64,000 nucleotides of DNA from Trachythela sp. YZ-2020 (GCA_016169945.1 JADLSH010000110.1:1158001-1222000), one strand, 5' to 3'. Shown: positions 46,215-58,435, counted from the stretch's first letter. The notes: generated by a model not told the origin, from the letters alone. Numbers and translations: made by a program.

Positions 46215-46333
46215 ACCTGCTCAGAAACGAGTTAGAAACCTACAGGCAAGAGTAGCGACAGGGGAACGTCAACGACCGACGGACAGCGATGGGACGACGG
46301 GATCGCATCCTGAAGGGGAAGGGGGCCTGTTAG
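46215..46333. repeat. Segment homologous to 32983-33100
   Basis: CCTGCTCAGAAACGAGTTAG begins a 118-bp match in direct orientation to the spacer downstream of gene copy 1, suggesting the original duplication extended past the genes. Confidence 0.8.
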
Positions 46334-46336
46334 GTC

Positions 46337-46747
46337 CAGTGGCGTAACGCCCATAAGGTATGGTTAGGGTGAGAACTAAGGGCTCCGACAGTTGGGGGCC
46401 CCCAGCTTGCTTCTGCCCCGCCCTCGCCAAAACTAGAATACAGTATTATAACGACTAAACACAAAAATGCAGGTTAACATCGAGGTGCGAGCCTGTTGAC
46501 GTCTTATTACATGAAGTTCTTGAACTTTCCATTTGATGAATGCAAACCACTGACCTGGTTCAAAATAGAATATCTGCCAGTGGAAAGCGGCACTACAAAT
46601 CTGGGGCGCAAAAGAGGGCACAAAAATCACTTCATCTAAAAACACATGTATTAAGTAAAACGCTAATACAGGCAGCTTTCAAACAATCCAATAATCCGTG
46701 GCAGTCAAATCATGACAACAGGGGCTCCCACGCCAAATATGCCACTG
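46337..46747. mobile_element. hAT-type MITE, copy B, with 8-bp target duplication
   Basis: Starts CAGTGGCGTAACGCCC and ends ATGCCACTG. Flanked by exact GTTAGGTC copies (46329-46336 and 46748-46755). About 410 bp, closely similar to copy A at 26352; the downstream flank is shared as well. Confidence 0.88.
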
Positions 46748-47162
46748 GTTAGGTCGAAATATATTTTTCGCACGAAAGTTCCATCTTCAAAAACCCTTCA
46801 TCATTCTGTTCATTTGATCGAGATGCCCAAAATTTAGAATATTAAACGATCAAATAGTTGCTGCCGAGCCAATACTTTAGCTTTCCTATGGGTGTATGGC
46901 AGCAGTTCCCTTGCCATAGTAATTCCTTTATCATTAATGTACTTTGTGGGCACCTACCCAAACTCCCAACCCAAACTCTTAAACTTTAAGACACAAGTTC
47001 TTAAACCTTTTAATATACAAAAGCTTACAGATCGTAAAATGCTTAAAAGTGCCAACGTAAACCTTTGAAGCAATTTAATGACTTTAAATTTGATTCCATC
47101 TTAAAATTCTACGTCATCTTAAATCTTCAAAATAAGTAGAATTGTGAAAATTAATTTAACAT

Positions 47163-47355
47163 AAGGTGCTGTAATACGCAACAAAATTGCTGCAACTTGC
47201 AACAAAAGCTGATTTCAACGCATGTTAATTAAAAATGTTCACAGATAAGAAACCAACCATGAGACAACATTCGTAAACATTTCTAACTATCAGGCGTTGA
47301 AACACGTTTTAGTTGCAAGTTGCGGCAATTTTGTTGCTCGTATTACTTTGCCTTA
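47163..47355. mobile_element. MITE with ~40-bp inverted ends
   Basis: AATACGCAACAAAATTGCTG followed by CAACTTGCAAC at the left is mirrored by GTTGCAAGTTGCGGCAATTT...CGTATT at the right. Non-coding interior. Confidence 0.8.
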
Positions 47356-48600
47356 AATGATTCGAAGCTTGGTGTATTCCCGGATCAAACAAGCTCGCAA
47401 TTTGATTGGCTTAAAGGCTGGCGGCGCTGTAGCTATGCCAGTTCTCTGGGACTTAGATCTCGCGTTCCACCCTCGCGCCTTGGACTCACGAATGCGCATA
47501 ACGAACCCGAAGGATACCGTCGATCACACAAGACACTAGGATTTTTTCCTTTTCTCTTCGAATTCGCTATGCTCTCCTCCACACTCCGGTGTAGTTTTGG
47601 GATTTCAGAGATTTCTAGGATTTTTATGCAAACGAAGTGTGGGAGGAATGATTGCCAGTGAGCAGCAATCGAAAGAACGCTGAGATATGATTTGTACACG
47701 TGTCATTGGCGGAGTCCAAGTAATTGATATTGATAAAATCAACACACTTCATTCTTTTCGGCGGTTTATTAACCAAGAGAATCAAGTATATATTAACTCT
47801 GAAGATGCGATAAGCATTGACCGGCACTTGGCGCGACACGCCAAACCACAAGTTTTGCAATTTGCCCACAAACTTTATCTGAAATATATCCTGTTCAGAC
47901 AGTTCAGTGATTTCTATGTACTCAAGGTGCTCAAATAACAATACAACATATCAAACAGTCACTTAGTCTGCGGTTAGACTGTAAAGAGAAGGTCAAACAA
48001 TATCGCTAACCGCATGGAAATGTCACTTTAGAATCGTTTAAAAAGAGACCTTTGTTAATTGTAAAACTGATCTTGACGTTTAGTGAACTGATCTTGGCTT
48101 GCAAATCACATATCACATATGTACCGATTATAAATGGATATATGATTTGCATAATTGACCTTCGCCGTTGTTCTTAACGTACTTCAGTTAGTTGATGAGG
48201 AAAAATATTTATAATGGTAAAAACGGTTTTGTGCTATATATATTGAAATCCTTAAACACTTAGAAAGCCCTTGAAATTGATTGAAACGCACAACTTTTAG
48301 AAAGACTCCTTTATAAATACTCCTTGAATTATTTTCCAAATACAATACATGAATTAATTCTTTTCAAAAAGAAATGAAATCCACATCAAGAAATTTTGTT
48401 TGCTATCAACCGGGGATAGATATTTCCGCACGTAGTCTATAGATAGGACGATATAGACGGGTCTCAAAGAAGAAGCCATTTCATGATCATTTCGTGATTC
48501 ATTGCGTATACTGGGCGGTAATCGGTAGATTTGGCAGTCAGCTGCTTTTCGTTCGACCAAATATTTACAAACAACTCTTTTGAAAATGCTCTTAAAACTT
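47356..48600. other. Unassigned region with overlapping short ORFs
   Basis: 47360-47665 is relatively GC-rich and open on both strands; 47687-47938 encodes an 83-residue frame (VIGGVQVIDIDKINTLHSFR...). None shows a domain I recognise, and opposing frames are equally open, so coding is doubtful. Confidence 0.3.
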
Positions 48601-49690
48601 CCCCCAAAGTGCAGGAAATGGCATTCCCGAGACTGTAGATTTCAACATTTTCTGCGAGGGGGGGGGGTGGGCGCATGCCCCAATACCCCCTCTAAACGTC
48701 TCACGCCTTCAGCATTCGATTCTAACGCCACTGTGCCCCCAAGATTTTTAAAAGCCCCTCAATCCAAAAAATGCTCCGCAGTTCCTGTGTGGCTGTGTTA
48801 GCAATAAATCTCACGATATTTCAACAGTTTTCCTTTACAAGGTTAGTTGTTTCAGGGTGCAGATGTGAGGAAGTATTCAATTTTTTGAAGTTCATTGTCT
48901 TGTGTTGCCTTTAAAGAAAACTCGCTAAATACTGCTTGGAAATTTTTTGCTGCTGAAAAACTGCTTAGTTACTCCTTGAATTCAACTCAATTTTTCAAGA
49001 ACGAAACCTCTAGTTTTTCACGAACCCTGAGTTAGCAAGCTGGACATCTACAAATAATATGTGGTTCGGAGAATGCTCCAACTCCAATTGCATGAAAATT
49101 TACGAATCACGAGGATGTAATGCTGACTGCTGAGTGCATGTGCTGTTTGTACTCCTGGGCTCTTATATACGTTTGAAAGCCGGATTTTTTCATTGAAAAA
49201 CAAAAAGATCAAAGTTACTTTTATCGTGAACTTTTTCATCGTAATGTAAATTATATGTAAATTATATTATAACCCAACTTAAATTGAAGCTTCCTAATGG
49301 GGAAACATGCTAGTCACACACAAACGCTGTGTCATGTTTTGCAGAAAAGTTTTAAACAAATACTAAAGGTAATTATTATACATTTGAATTAAATCAAAAT
49401 GTACATTTCAGTCGCTGGGGAAACAGCGACTATACTTCTTGAACTAACGGTCTTGGTTTGTTTTCTGCATACAGGATAACTGATGAAGCGGTGGCAAGTA
49501 CTGAAAGAGAAGGGTCAAAGGAAAATTAATTGATCAGACTTTGCAATTTCTTCAGGAAAAGTCAAAGGGGTAAGCCTCACAATTGTTTTCGACCAAAAGT
49601 AAAGGGTAATGTTAGCTGTTGCTCCGTCGACGTAAAGTTAGTAAGGGGATAGCCTCCTGCTCATTTTTGGTCACTTTTTCAAATACTAAG
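48601..49690. other. AT-rich region, no gene seen
   Basis: A G-run at 48657-48668 and adjoining GCGCATGCCCCAATACCCCC resemble part of a dispersed repeat. Otherwise no feature is supported. Confidence 0.35.
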
Positions 49691-50403
49691 GCCCCGTACA
49701 GACGAGCAAGTTTTCCTTGACATAGACGGCCGGCCAAAGATCTAGTTAGACTCTGATGGCATTTTTTTGCTACAAGCTTCCAACTAGCATTTTCTTATTG
49801 TTTAAACATTGGTGAACAAGATTATATATGTTAGCACTTCTGATTATGGCTTTACAGCCGAAGATTTGAGAATTTGAATATTTGCCTATTAAAGTACTAT
49901 ATTGACTAAAAATACAAAATTTCAAGTTTACTTTCAACAAAAATCAACTATACCATAAGAAAATTTGCAAGAAAGTGTATATATAAGATATATAAGCGAC
50001 TAGTGCGATTTTCCAAGTCAGTTTTTCAAAATAGCAACTTAATGCATCTAATTAGGCCATTTTCCACATTTTTAGCATTAAAATCTCAAGTTTTAATTGC
50101 CTGTGTGTACGGCAAAAAATTGACAAGTTTTCCTTGACAAGGAGACTTGTCCTATCAGCTTTTGAACAAGGAAAATTGTTTGTGTGTACGGCCGACAAGG
50201 AAAACTTGACAAAGAAATGCGCAGTACGACACTGCACACTCATTTTCGATCTAGTTGAGCGGCCATTGCCACTATAAATATGAAGTATTTACTTGTGTCC
50301 TTAATACACAGGTTCGTAAAACTTGTTTGTGGTACACACGAACAAGTAAACTCGACAACTCGACAAGGAACTTCTCAAGGAAAACTTGCTCGTTTCTATG
50401 GGG
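49691..50403. mobile_element. ~0.7-kb MITE with GAGCAAGTTTTCCTTG ends
   Basis: CCCCGTACAGACGAGCAAGT...TTCCTTGA at the left pairs with TCAAGGAAAACTTGCTCGTT followed by TCTATGGGG at the right. Further GACAAGTTTTCCTTGACAAG copies occur inside (about 50120 and, inverted, 50190). No transposase. Confidence 0.75.
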
Positions 50404-51640
50404 ATTAAGAGTGGCCAAAATTGAGCAAGAAATAACGGCTAACTTACCCTTAACTTTTCGTGGACAAAAAGTAAAGGCGAAAGCCCTTGACTTTTGGTTG
50501 ACTTTTATCGATCTCCAAAGTGGTCAAGAAGTAAAGGCTAACGCCTACACAAATTTTCCCCGAAACTGTTCAGTTTATCTTATCTTATTAAGTCCAAAAC
50601 CCGGATTTTAATCTTAAAAACCATAATTTTTTAAACAATACGCAAACCAGATAAATAAACAGTAGTGTTAATTACAAAGTTCAGACTAAATAAATCTATT
50701 TTGCCCGAATATTCGTGAACCATTTGCCCGAATTACTTGAATCTCCAAATTTTTGCCCCCACGTCCCGTACGCCTATGACTGCCAGACATTACAGCCCGT
50801 AGTCTTTACCACCACACAACTTATTCGTTGTTGCAAACCAACCGCAACTTATATTCACCTTAATCCTTCTACTTTTTGGTTGTATCAAGTGGAATTGACT
50901 TTACCAGGGACTGATCCATAACGACCTCACTCGCGAAGCGATGAAGTATCCTATTGATTGATTTGATATGGGAATTGCTACCCCTCCTGCACCCCTCTTG
51001 GCCAAGCATAGGAGGTGTGGAATTCCCCCCCCCGGAAATCTATTGCAAATTCTTACATTTTCAGTCACTAGAAATAAAATGACCAAAGTTATAGCGTTTC
51101 TCAACCTGACACATGTTTTTATCTCTCTTCAAGGCGCAAATAGAAAATATCTATCGATTGATTAACCATCCATTATCTAAGAGATTTATTGCGAAACACC
51201 TGGCTTACTTTCCTCACTCTCTCATTCATCCACCTTCCTATACCTAGGAATGGACTAGAGACTATAAAGACAGATCCTTTTTCATGCAGAGACGATTGTA
51301 TTTTTTGTTTAGGTTTTTCGCTGTGTTTTCATATGTAACTATTATATTTATTCAATTGAGAATTAATGTCAATTGTATAAGGCATATTTTAGTGGTCTAA
51401 TGTGGCATGTATAGGTGGCCGCATGGGATATGGCAATTTTTGCTTAATAAACGATTTTTGTGTAAACCTGTTTTCCCACTTAAAACGTATCGTAGCATTT
51501 TCGTACGGTTGTTGAAAAAAATTGACAAAAAGTGTAAGAGAAAGCTTTAACTTTATGCTTCCCTGCTTTGGTTTGCGTCATTGACATGACGTCATAGCGG
51601 ACGATATTTTCTATCTTTCTATACTGCATATACAACACTG
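50404..51640. other. Intergenic, no gene seen
   Basis: Near 50440-50550, AAAGTAAAGGC words recur three times and relate to 49550-49620 outside the MITE. No coding region is recognisable. Confidence 0.35.
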
Positions 51641-51648
51641 ATTAGTTT

Positions 51649-51757
51649 TACAAAATAACAGTAACTCCGAAATGAACATTTTAATATTTTCTATAGTCGA
51701 AAACTAGAAAATATTAAAATGTTTATTTTCGGAGTCACGGTTGTTTTGTCGTTATAG
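51649..51757. repeat. Short foldback repeat
   Basis: ACTCCGAAATGAACATTTTA followed by ATATTTTCTA pairs with TAGAAAATATTAAAATGTTT and TTCGGAGT on the right, about 45-bp arms. Confidence 0.75.
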
Positions 51758-52744
51758 AAAAATGAGGCTAAATCACAGTTTGTTGTTAACTATACATTCT
51801 TGGGCCAAAAACAACCGCTTCTCTATGGCTATGTTGCGCCTAACATGACGTATTTATTTAACCAATCAACGTCCACCACGGCTGGAAATTAGCCAATAGG
51901 AATGCAGAATTTTCGCCACAATTTGTGTTTGGGGCATTGGAGTTTATTGCTCCGTCCTTTGATTTATTTTTGATATTTTCGTACGTAAGTACGTTTCAGG
52001 AGGCAATATCACCAAGTATATAATATTGAGTAAAACTAAAGAAATACCAATCAGCAGTATGTGTTTCAAAAATTGAATAACGGATACAGAGAATAGCATG
52101 ATGCTAGAGGTCTGTGGAAATATAAAGGAAAGAATATTTGGATGCGTGGCATCTCAACAAAAATACTAATGGAACAATATCAATGAACCGCGAAAGTGAA
52201 GCAGTGCCAATGTTTATGGCTAGCGAGAAACGAGGAAGCATAAAAATATAAAGTGTCAAAACAAAGAGATGCAGTAGCTCAATCACCAGTAAATGGTTAC
52301 CAAATAACTGGACTAGATCTAGCCATATCGATCGGCGATCTTAAAGAGTCAGTTTCAATAAATATGGCAGGAAGAAGTATTGCATGGTACTAACTTAATG
52401 CTTAACCTACTTGATTGAGGGGTGTGTTACTACAAAAAGACGCGGTACCAGCTTTTTCGAATTCTATAATTCCTGTACTATATCTTTGGAGTCTTTGGAT
52501 TAAATTTTCGGCGGGATTTGAGATATTTTGACATTTGTTTAGGATTTTGTAAGGGTTATTTTGAACATAGCAGAGATTTAGGGTTTTATGGTTAATTTTG
52601 GGATTTTAGAGCTCGGCAGGATTTTGGGATTTATAGGTAAAAGAAGTGCACGAAGATTTTCGAGTAATGTAACTCTCGAACTTGATATAAAGTTTTCGGA
52701 AGTCGAGGAGTGACGCCAAGTCGGCAGTAGTCTGGCGTAGTGTA

Positions 52745-53386
52745 AGAATTGTTCATTTTGTGATAAAAGCACCATATTTGCAGGAAGTATAGACTTTGAT
52801 ATGACAATAACTTTTAGATATGGAGGCATCTGAAAAATTAAAGTCGCCGGCGTAAAATTTGGGTTCTTTTTCATTTTCCTCATTAAACTCCTATACTTGT
52901 AAAACCGTGAAATTCCAAGTTCATTTAAAGCAATAATGACTTACATCATTGGAAAGCTTGCAAAAAACTATATATAGGTCACTTAAGCGGTTACCTTTAT
53001 TTTCCCAACCGATTTCGAGTTATTGCTGTTCCAAAATAGAAAAAATGCCACGAAATCGCGCGAAAAGCCTGGGTACGAGCTTGAAAATGCGTATTTAACA
53101 GCTTGTAACTCAAGAAGGATTTGAAAAATCATGGTAACCACTTACATGTCTTAATATAACTTTTTGTAAGCTTTCTGATTCTGTAATCACTTTTGCTATA
53201 AGTGAACTTGCAATTTTATATTTTTCGACAATATAGGAGTTTCATGAGGAAAATGAAAAAGAACCCAAATTTTAGGCCGGCGACATTAAATTTTCAGATG
53301 CCTCCATATCTCAAAGTTATTGTCATATCAAAGTCTATACTTCCTGCAAATATGGTGCTTTTATCACAAAATGAACAATTCCAGCT
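52745..53386. mobile_element. Inverted-repeat element with ~155-bp arms
   Basis: Arms at 52745-52899 and 53231-53386 are near-complementary, for example TCCATATCTCAAAGTTATTG on the right. Both arms translate, reading inward from the outer-arm orientation, to the same MRKMKKNPNF peptide, so the two ORFs here are repeat shadows. Confidence 0.75.
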
Positions 53387-53650
53387 AAATTTCGCTCTTA
53401 ACCGCCTCACTACAGGTAGAGAAACGCAATCGTACAAATATATTGAAAAGGTCATTACGCGTAAAATAAATAAACATGTTAGAACAGACTGATGAAAGAA
53501 ACATCGAACAAATTAGGATTGAGAAAGAAAAGAGGAGGATAGGATTTATCTCGGTTGGTTTGTTTCCTCTTATTTTCTGCTTTCTAGAAAAGAAATCCTT
53601 CACTATTTAGAAGCATTTTTATGCAGAAGAAACAATGCCGTTCTACACAG

Positions 53651-53743
53651 CAGTCAAGTTATTCGCCTTTCGACGAAATCGTTGAAAAAGCTACCACAGA
53701 AAATAATACCAGCGAAGACTGGGGTAAAATTATCGATATATGT
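53651..53743 (+). pseudogene. Orphan STAM-like VHS-domain exon
   Basis: After TTCTACACAG the frame reads [20 protein letters not shown] then GKIIDIC. This matches the start of the VHS domain of STAM, an ESCRT-0 subunit that sorts ubiquitinated receptors on endosomes (family pattern PFDxxVEKATxExNTxEDWxxIxDIC). No later VHS exon is visible before the Snail-like gene at 58354, and the right border (T|GTTGCA) is a weak donor. It may be an exon of a gene with very long introns or a stray fragment. Confidence 0.55.
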
Positions 53744-54106
53744 TGCATATATATTGTTTGCATATGTAAAAGAAAACGAAGCCATTTCTCTTCACATGCA
53801 AGTAGCAGCAGACTTTACAGGTGACATGAAAACTAGCCTAAGCCATGATCTCACACTCAATTTTCTATCAAACGAAATCTCCAAAATAGACAGAATGTCT
53901 AATCGCTTGGTATTAATTACCACTCCAAATTCGGCAGAACATACTAATTTAAATTACTTTTTGAAATCTTCCTACGAATTTAGTCTTAGGTATAACATAT
54001 CCACCAAAATTACGAATCGACACGAGGGACATTTAAACGTAACATGCATCTTCCATGCGATTCTAGAAGCAAGGATCACGAATTTCTCCATATTAGGGCT
54101 GTGTGC

Positions 54107-54335
54107 ACTGTAAAGTGTAAAAACGTACGGTTGGTTGAAATAACCAATATAAATTGGATATCTCAGACACATTATTTTACCAATATTTTATTGGTTAATA
54201 CAACCAAAGATTCGGTTATCTTAACCAATATTTCGGTTGTATTGATCCAATAATATTGGTATAAGAAGAAAATGCATCCGAGACAACTAATTTAAATTGG
54301 TTATTTTAATCAATCCGTTTTTAAAGTGTGCAGTT
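54107..54335. mobile_element. MITE built from ACCAATAT/ATATTGGT words
   Basis: GCACTGTAAAGTGTAAAAACG at the left and CCGTTTTTAAAGTGTGCAGT at the right are imperfect inverted ends. The interior is a series of short TTGGTT/AACCAA repeats. Confidence 0.65.
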
Positions 54336-55745
54336 TGTATCTACATTCAAATTTCTTACTTTGGTAAAAGATGAAAACGAGGGGAGCCAAAATAATTGAA
54401 ATGACATGCAGAAGGCAGCGTTGAAACATGAACAATGTGGCAACAATGTCAATGAAAAATATTAATATGTAGCAACTTAAAAATGTTCTGCTGCTTATAT
54501 GACCTTGTTGCCAAAATTATCATTTGCTTCAAGCTTGAACTAACAATTTGTTTTTTCTACGACTATACAGTAAGACTATATTATTCATATAGCCTATATT
54601 TTTATTATTTTAAATACTTTATCATATTTGTCCACATTGAAGTTAGAATTAAAATGCGTATCGAAAGTGTTAAGATAAACTTATACAGTACTTCTTTGCT
54701 TTTATATTATATAAATATATAATTGATTTTTAGTGCATGTATGCCTATAGACATAGTGTATACATGCATATATATGTATATATATATATATGTATACGTG
54801 TAGGTTTAGGTCTACGAAACGCAAAGAGTGCTCGACAACATATATAGTTAGAGCAAATTATAGATTTTCGCTTACCTCAAAACTGGTCTGCAACAGGCTG
54901 TTTCATCTGTAAAAGAATCATCAGGCAGATGATGAACAGACCAGTTTTGAGGTAAGCGAAAATATATATATATAATTATAGTATATATAAGATTTATAGT
55001 CTAAAGACGCATATACATTGCACAGCAGCTGATTTCTAGAAAAATCTTTAATTTATATAACAGACGTTTTGTAGTCTATAACAAGCATACATGTATACAA
55101 CGGCCAATTAAGCAGCGATTAAACATCCGGCGAATAAAAACAACGAGATTAGAGCCGTGGTAAGCCGCTATACGAATTCGCATTTAAAAACTGCTACTTT
55201 CAATTAAGATATAATTGACACCCATTGACTCGGATTATCGTGATCGTTATCAACAATATTTTTTACACAAGAAACGCGTTGTCTTTTCTTTCAAAATTTC
55301 TGCAGTGATAATAAATGCAACTTTGACATTAACGCGTAGCCCACGATATTCACGAAGTGATTTCCGGTACTTGTGATCGGTTAATTATCAATTTTAGCCT
55401 GCAGACATACGTTTTTATTATGCTAAATGTTTATGTCAATTCCGTTCCAATTATAACAAACGGAAACAAATTAGAAATTGAAATATAAACATAACTTTAA
55501 GTTTCAAATTTCAATAACTACAAACGAAACAATATCTCCAGCAATTAATATAGTTACGAAAGGTGAAGGAACGCTTTTGATTGGATGAACAAATTGAAAA
55601 CAGAAGTATACTGTCTGGGCAATTCTTAATGTTGAAGACAATAGGCATGCTCTATCCCAATCTCTATATGACAATGACGTATATGTGATAATTGTGCCAG
55701 AGGCATAAAGCACTGCTTCTCAACATGACTCTAAAAATGTAAGCT
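54336..55745. other. AT-rich intergenic with a stem-loop
   Basis: ATTTTCGCTTACCTCAAAAC followed by TGGTCTG (54866-54892) is inverted at about 54938-54965 around a roughly 50-nt loop; a TA/TG microsatellite lies at 54760-54795. No gene is supported. Confidence 0.5.
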
Positions 55746-55748
55746 CTC

Positions 55749-56268
55749 GGGTCGAACGAGGATGAGAGTTGATGAGAGTTGTATGGCAAGCATCAACTCT
55801 CATGCCCCAGTGAAACGAGAACAAGAGTAGTATATACATGAGAATTTACTTGTTATCACGCGTATCGGTCAAACGAGCAAAACCTCTCACTATCAACTCT
55901 CGTCAAAGTTTGAACCAGTTCAAAATTGATGAGAGTTGATGAGAGTGCGTAAAGGCCATTTTCCATTACGGTCGTTTTGCCCGCGCGGGCGAAGCGACCG
56001 ATTCGAATCACGTGAATAATTAGTCGCGCGGGCACGCCAAGAAAGTTGAATGTAGTTCAACTTTCAGGCGTGTCCGCGAGGTGTAAAGCGGACAAAAAAA
56101 TCTCATGCTAGACACCTACAGCGAAAGTTGAAACATGGTCGCTCCGCCCGCGCGGGCAAAGCGGCTGTAATGGAAAATTGCCTTAAGAGTCGATGAGAGT
56201 TGGTGGTCAAACGCGAGCGAGAGTTCCAACTCTCATTGTCCGTTGTCATCGACTCTCATCCTCGCTTG
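55749..56268. mobile_element. Foldback element with a nested MITE
   Basis: Outer ends AACGAGGATGAGAGTTGATG and their complement (CATCGACTCTCATCCTCGCT) enclose repeated CAACTCTCAT words. Nested at about 55952-56185 is a second element with ~45-bp ends, TTTTCCATTACGGTCG... and GCCCGCGCGGGC, whose outer words AAGGCCATTTTCCA resemble the element at 9054. Confidence 0.75.
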
Positions 56269-58353
56269 ACTGGGCCTTCACTCGCAATGAGACATGTATT
56301 CAAACAAAAAAGAAATTACAAAAATATTTCTAAATTACCAGACAATTGACATAAATATACAGTCGGTACTTTCTGGTATGGGCCTAGCAGTAATCAAAAG
56401 CAAATATTTAATCGTGGTACAGATTGAGAGATTATACATATAGTCATAGTCATAGAATTTACAGATTATATATATATGAAGATTCCGCGAACTAGCTTTT
56501 GTAGTAGTATTTCCTAGTCTTTCTAATCTAACCGGCCACAGGTTAACATTCCCTGTGCCTGTGGAAGGTAACGGAAGTACCCAAGACCGTCTCCTGCGAC
56601 AAAAGATTGATCAAAAGTTGAAATTCACTACCTGCAAAATGCAGGTGGAACGGATCAACGTCTGGAATTTTAAATTTTTGGTGTAAAATAAACTTTTATA
56701 TAGCGTCCTTGGCATTAGGATTGACGTGGCTAAGCTCTCGTTCATTCTAATTCTAATCAATATTTGAACCTGCCCATGAGATGTATAGCGGTCAAATGAA
56801 AGCAAAATATTACCAGAAGAGAATTTCAAGAAATTCAAGGTGATATTTCGACTCTATTTCAAAGTCATTGTCAAACTTCAAGCGTGTTCACGTCACTAAT
56901 GATATGTTACAAACAGGAAGACGACGTAATGAGAAATGAGACTAAGAAATGAGAGAACACCACTGGTGCGAACACTTGAAGATGCCTGTAAATATTATAG
57001 TTTTCTAATCTTGTTCTCTCACTTCTCATGCAGTTGATCATATATCATCTTCCTGCATGTTTGTCACATACAAAGATCTGAGCACGTTCGTAAATAATTT
57101 AGCTATACTTATATAGTCGAATATCACCGAATATTGAGTTCATTGTTATTACTCGCGAAGTATGTTTTTTTCTTAAATGCAAGAAAAATTTGCTGCAAAT
57201 TTCATCAATCCTCATCCTCTTTCGTCATTATAATTTTTACTTTCGTAAAAATTTTCATAAAAATTACGAATGCGTGGTTTCAGTGTAGGTAGCGATAAAC
57301 GATATACTTTTGGGTTTGTATAGGATGAAACTACTTGGAAAATATAACAAGAACTTCGGCGTTTCGAGCGAAGACCTTTCGTCTGCATTGTACTTATACT
57401 TCCAGATGAAGGCCGTTGTTCGAAACGTCGTTAGCGTTTGATCCTACAAACAGAAAGACGACGCATGATCAATAGAGCTGCATGATCAATAGAGCTTGAA
57501 GTATACATTAATATATGAAGACCTGTTATCTCTGCTGGCCTTCCTCCCACATTGATAGTCCACTGAGCGCAATTATATAGCAACTCCAATCTATAGAACA
57601 CGCACACGTACAGCATACATAAATGTTATGAACTTTCCTGTGTTTATACTATAGTCTATTCATGAGCAATAGTAACTATATGCAACTGCTTGTAAACATG
57701 CTGCAAATGGACCTGCATTACTATTTACAGTTTTTGAATACACAACGATTGATGCTGCACAATTTTTTGCCATTTTGATTCATGGCCGTATAAAAGATCT
57801 CGATCGCTTACTATATATAATAATTGATATATGTCACCGCCCAGCCGTTACGCAAAGATACTATCAGTTTTTTATTACATCGGCAGTATAAAACGGCAAT
57901 ATAAATGTTCACAGTCGGCTTCCTTAAATTAGTTTTTGTACAATTTGTAATCAGACTGTATAACGAAATATTTTGGATATAGACTGTAGTTTTGTGCTCT
58001 CAAATCTATAATGTTTTCAATGGTTTTTGATTGTGGAAGTTATAGACTACAATAAAAACGTAGTTTATTTCCAATTTAACAGGTTTTTAAATTGCTAGTT
58101 TTATCAACACGCACTCAAGCAGGCGTTTTATATGGCTAATTTGACCATTAAGCAAAAAGGAGGTCGAATGACAGGTGTTTTCATAAGCAAGACTAATTAT
58201 ATTCATGAAAGTTTATCCACTGACGAGTGACGTTGGTAGCCTCGTTTTGAAGTCAGAGCGCGGGCTTATAAGTCAGTGTGAACTGGGGGAACTACATTAG
58301 AAGTGGTTGACTGTCCTATGAGAAGTTGAAGTGTATCAAGTCAGTAAACTAAA
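56269..58353. other. Upstream region of the SNAG-domain gene
   Basis: At 57354-57440, GGCGTTTCGAGCGAAGACC and GATGAAGGCCGTTGTTCGAA-ACG form an inverted pair, a motif seen in tails of Penelope/DIRS-type elements. A TATA-like CTTATAAGTC lies about 85 bp before the next start codon (58267-58276). No coding region is visible. Confidence 0.45.
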
Positions 58354-58435
58354 ATGCCAAGATCATTTTTGATTCGAAAGATTCTCGCAATAAGCGACGA
58401 CGAGGAAGATGATCTGACCGTTGCTGGGCGTGAAG
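58354..58435 (+). CDS. First exon of a SNAG-domain zinc-finger repressor (Snail-like)
   Basis: ATG opens MPRSFLIRKILAISDDEEDD and then LTVAGRE, followed by donor G|GTGAGG. MPRSFLI/VxK is the SNAG motif of Snail, Scratch, Gfi1 and Ovo-like repressors; it binds the LSD1-CoREST corepressor. A first exon of about 27 codons ending at an early intron matches vertebrate Snail genes. No C2H2 fingers are visible up to 64000, so the remaining exons should be further right, after an intron of at least 5.5 kb. Confidence 0.75.

Noticed and set aside
47320..47661. 113-codon plus ORF as a gene
   Set aside because: It starts inside a MITE end, and other frames on both strands are equally open.
57354..57440. 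Pair of hammerhead-like motifs (CAGATGA...GAAACG)
   Set aside because: The core reads CAGA rather than CTGA and stem III cannot form; it is more like a retroelement tail motif.
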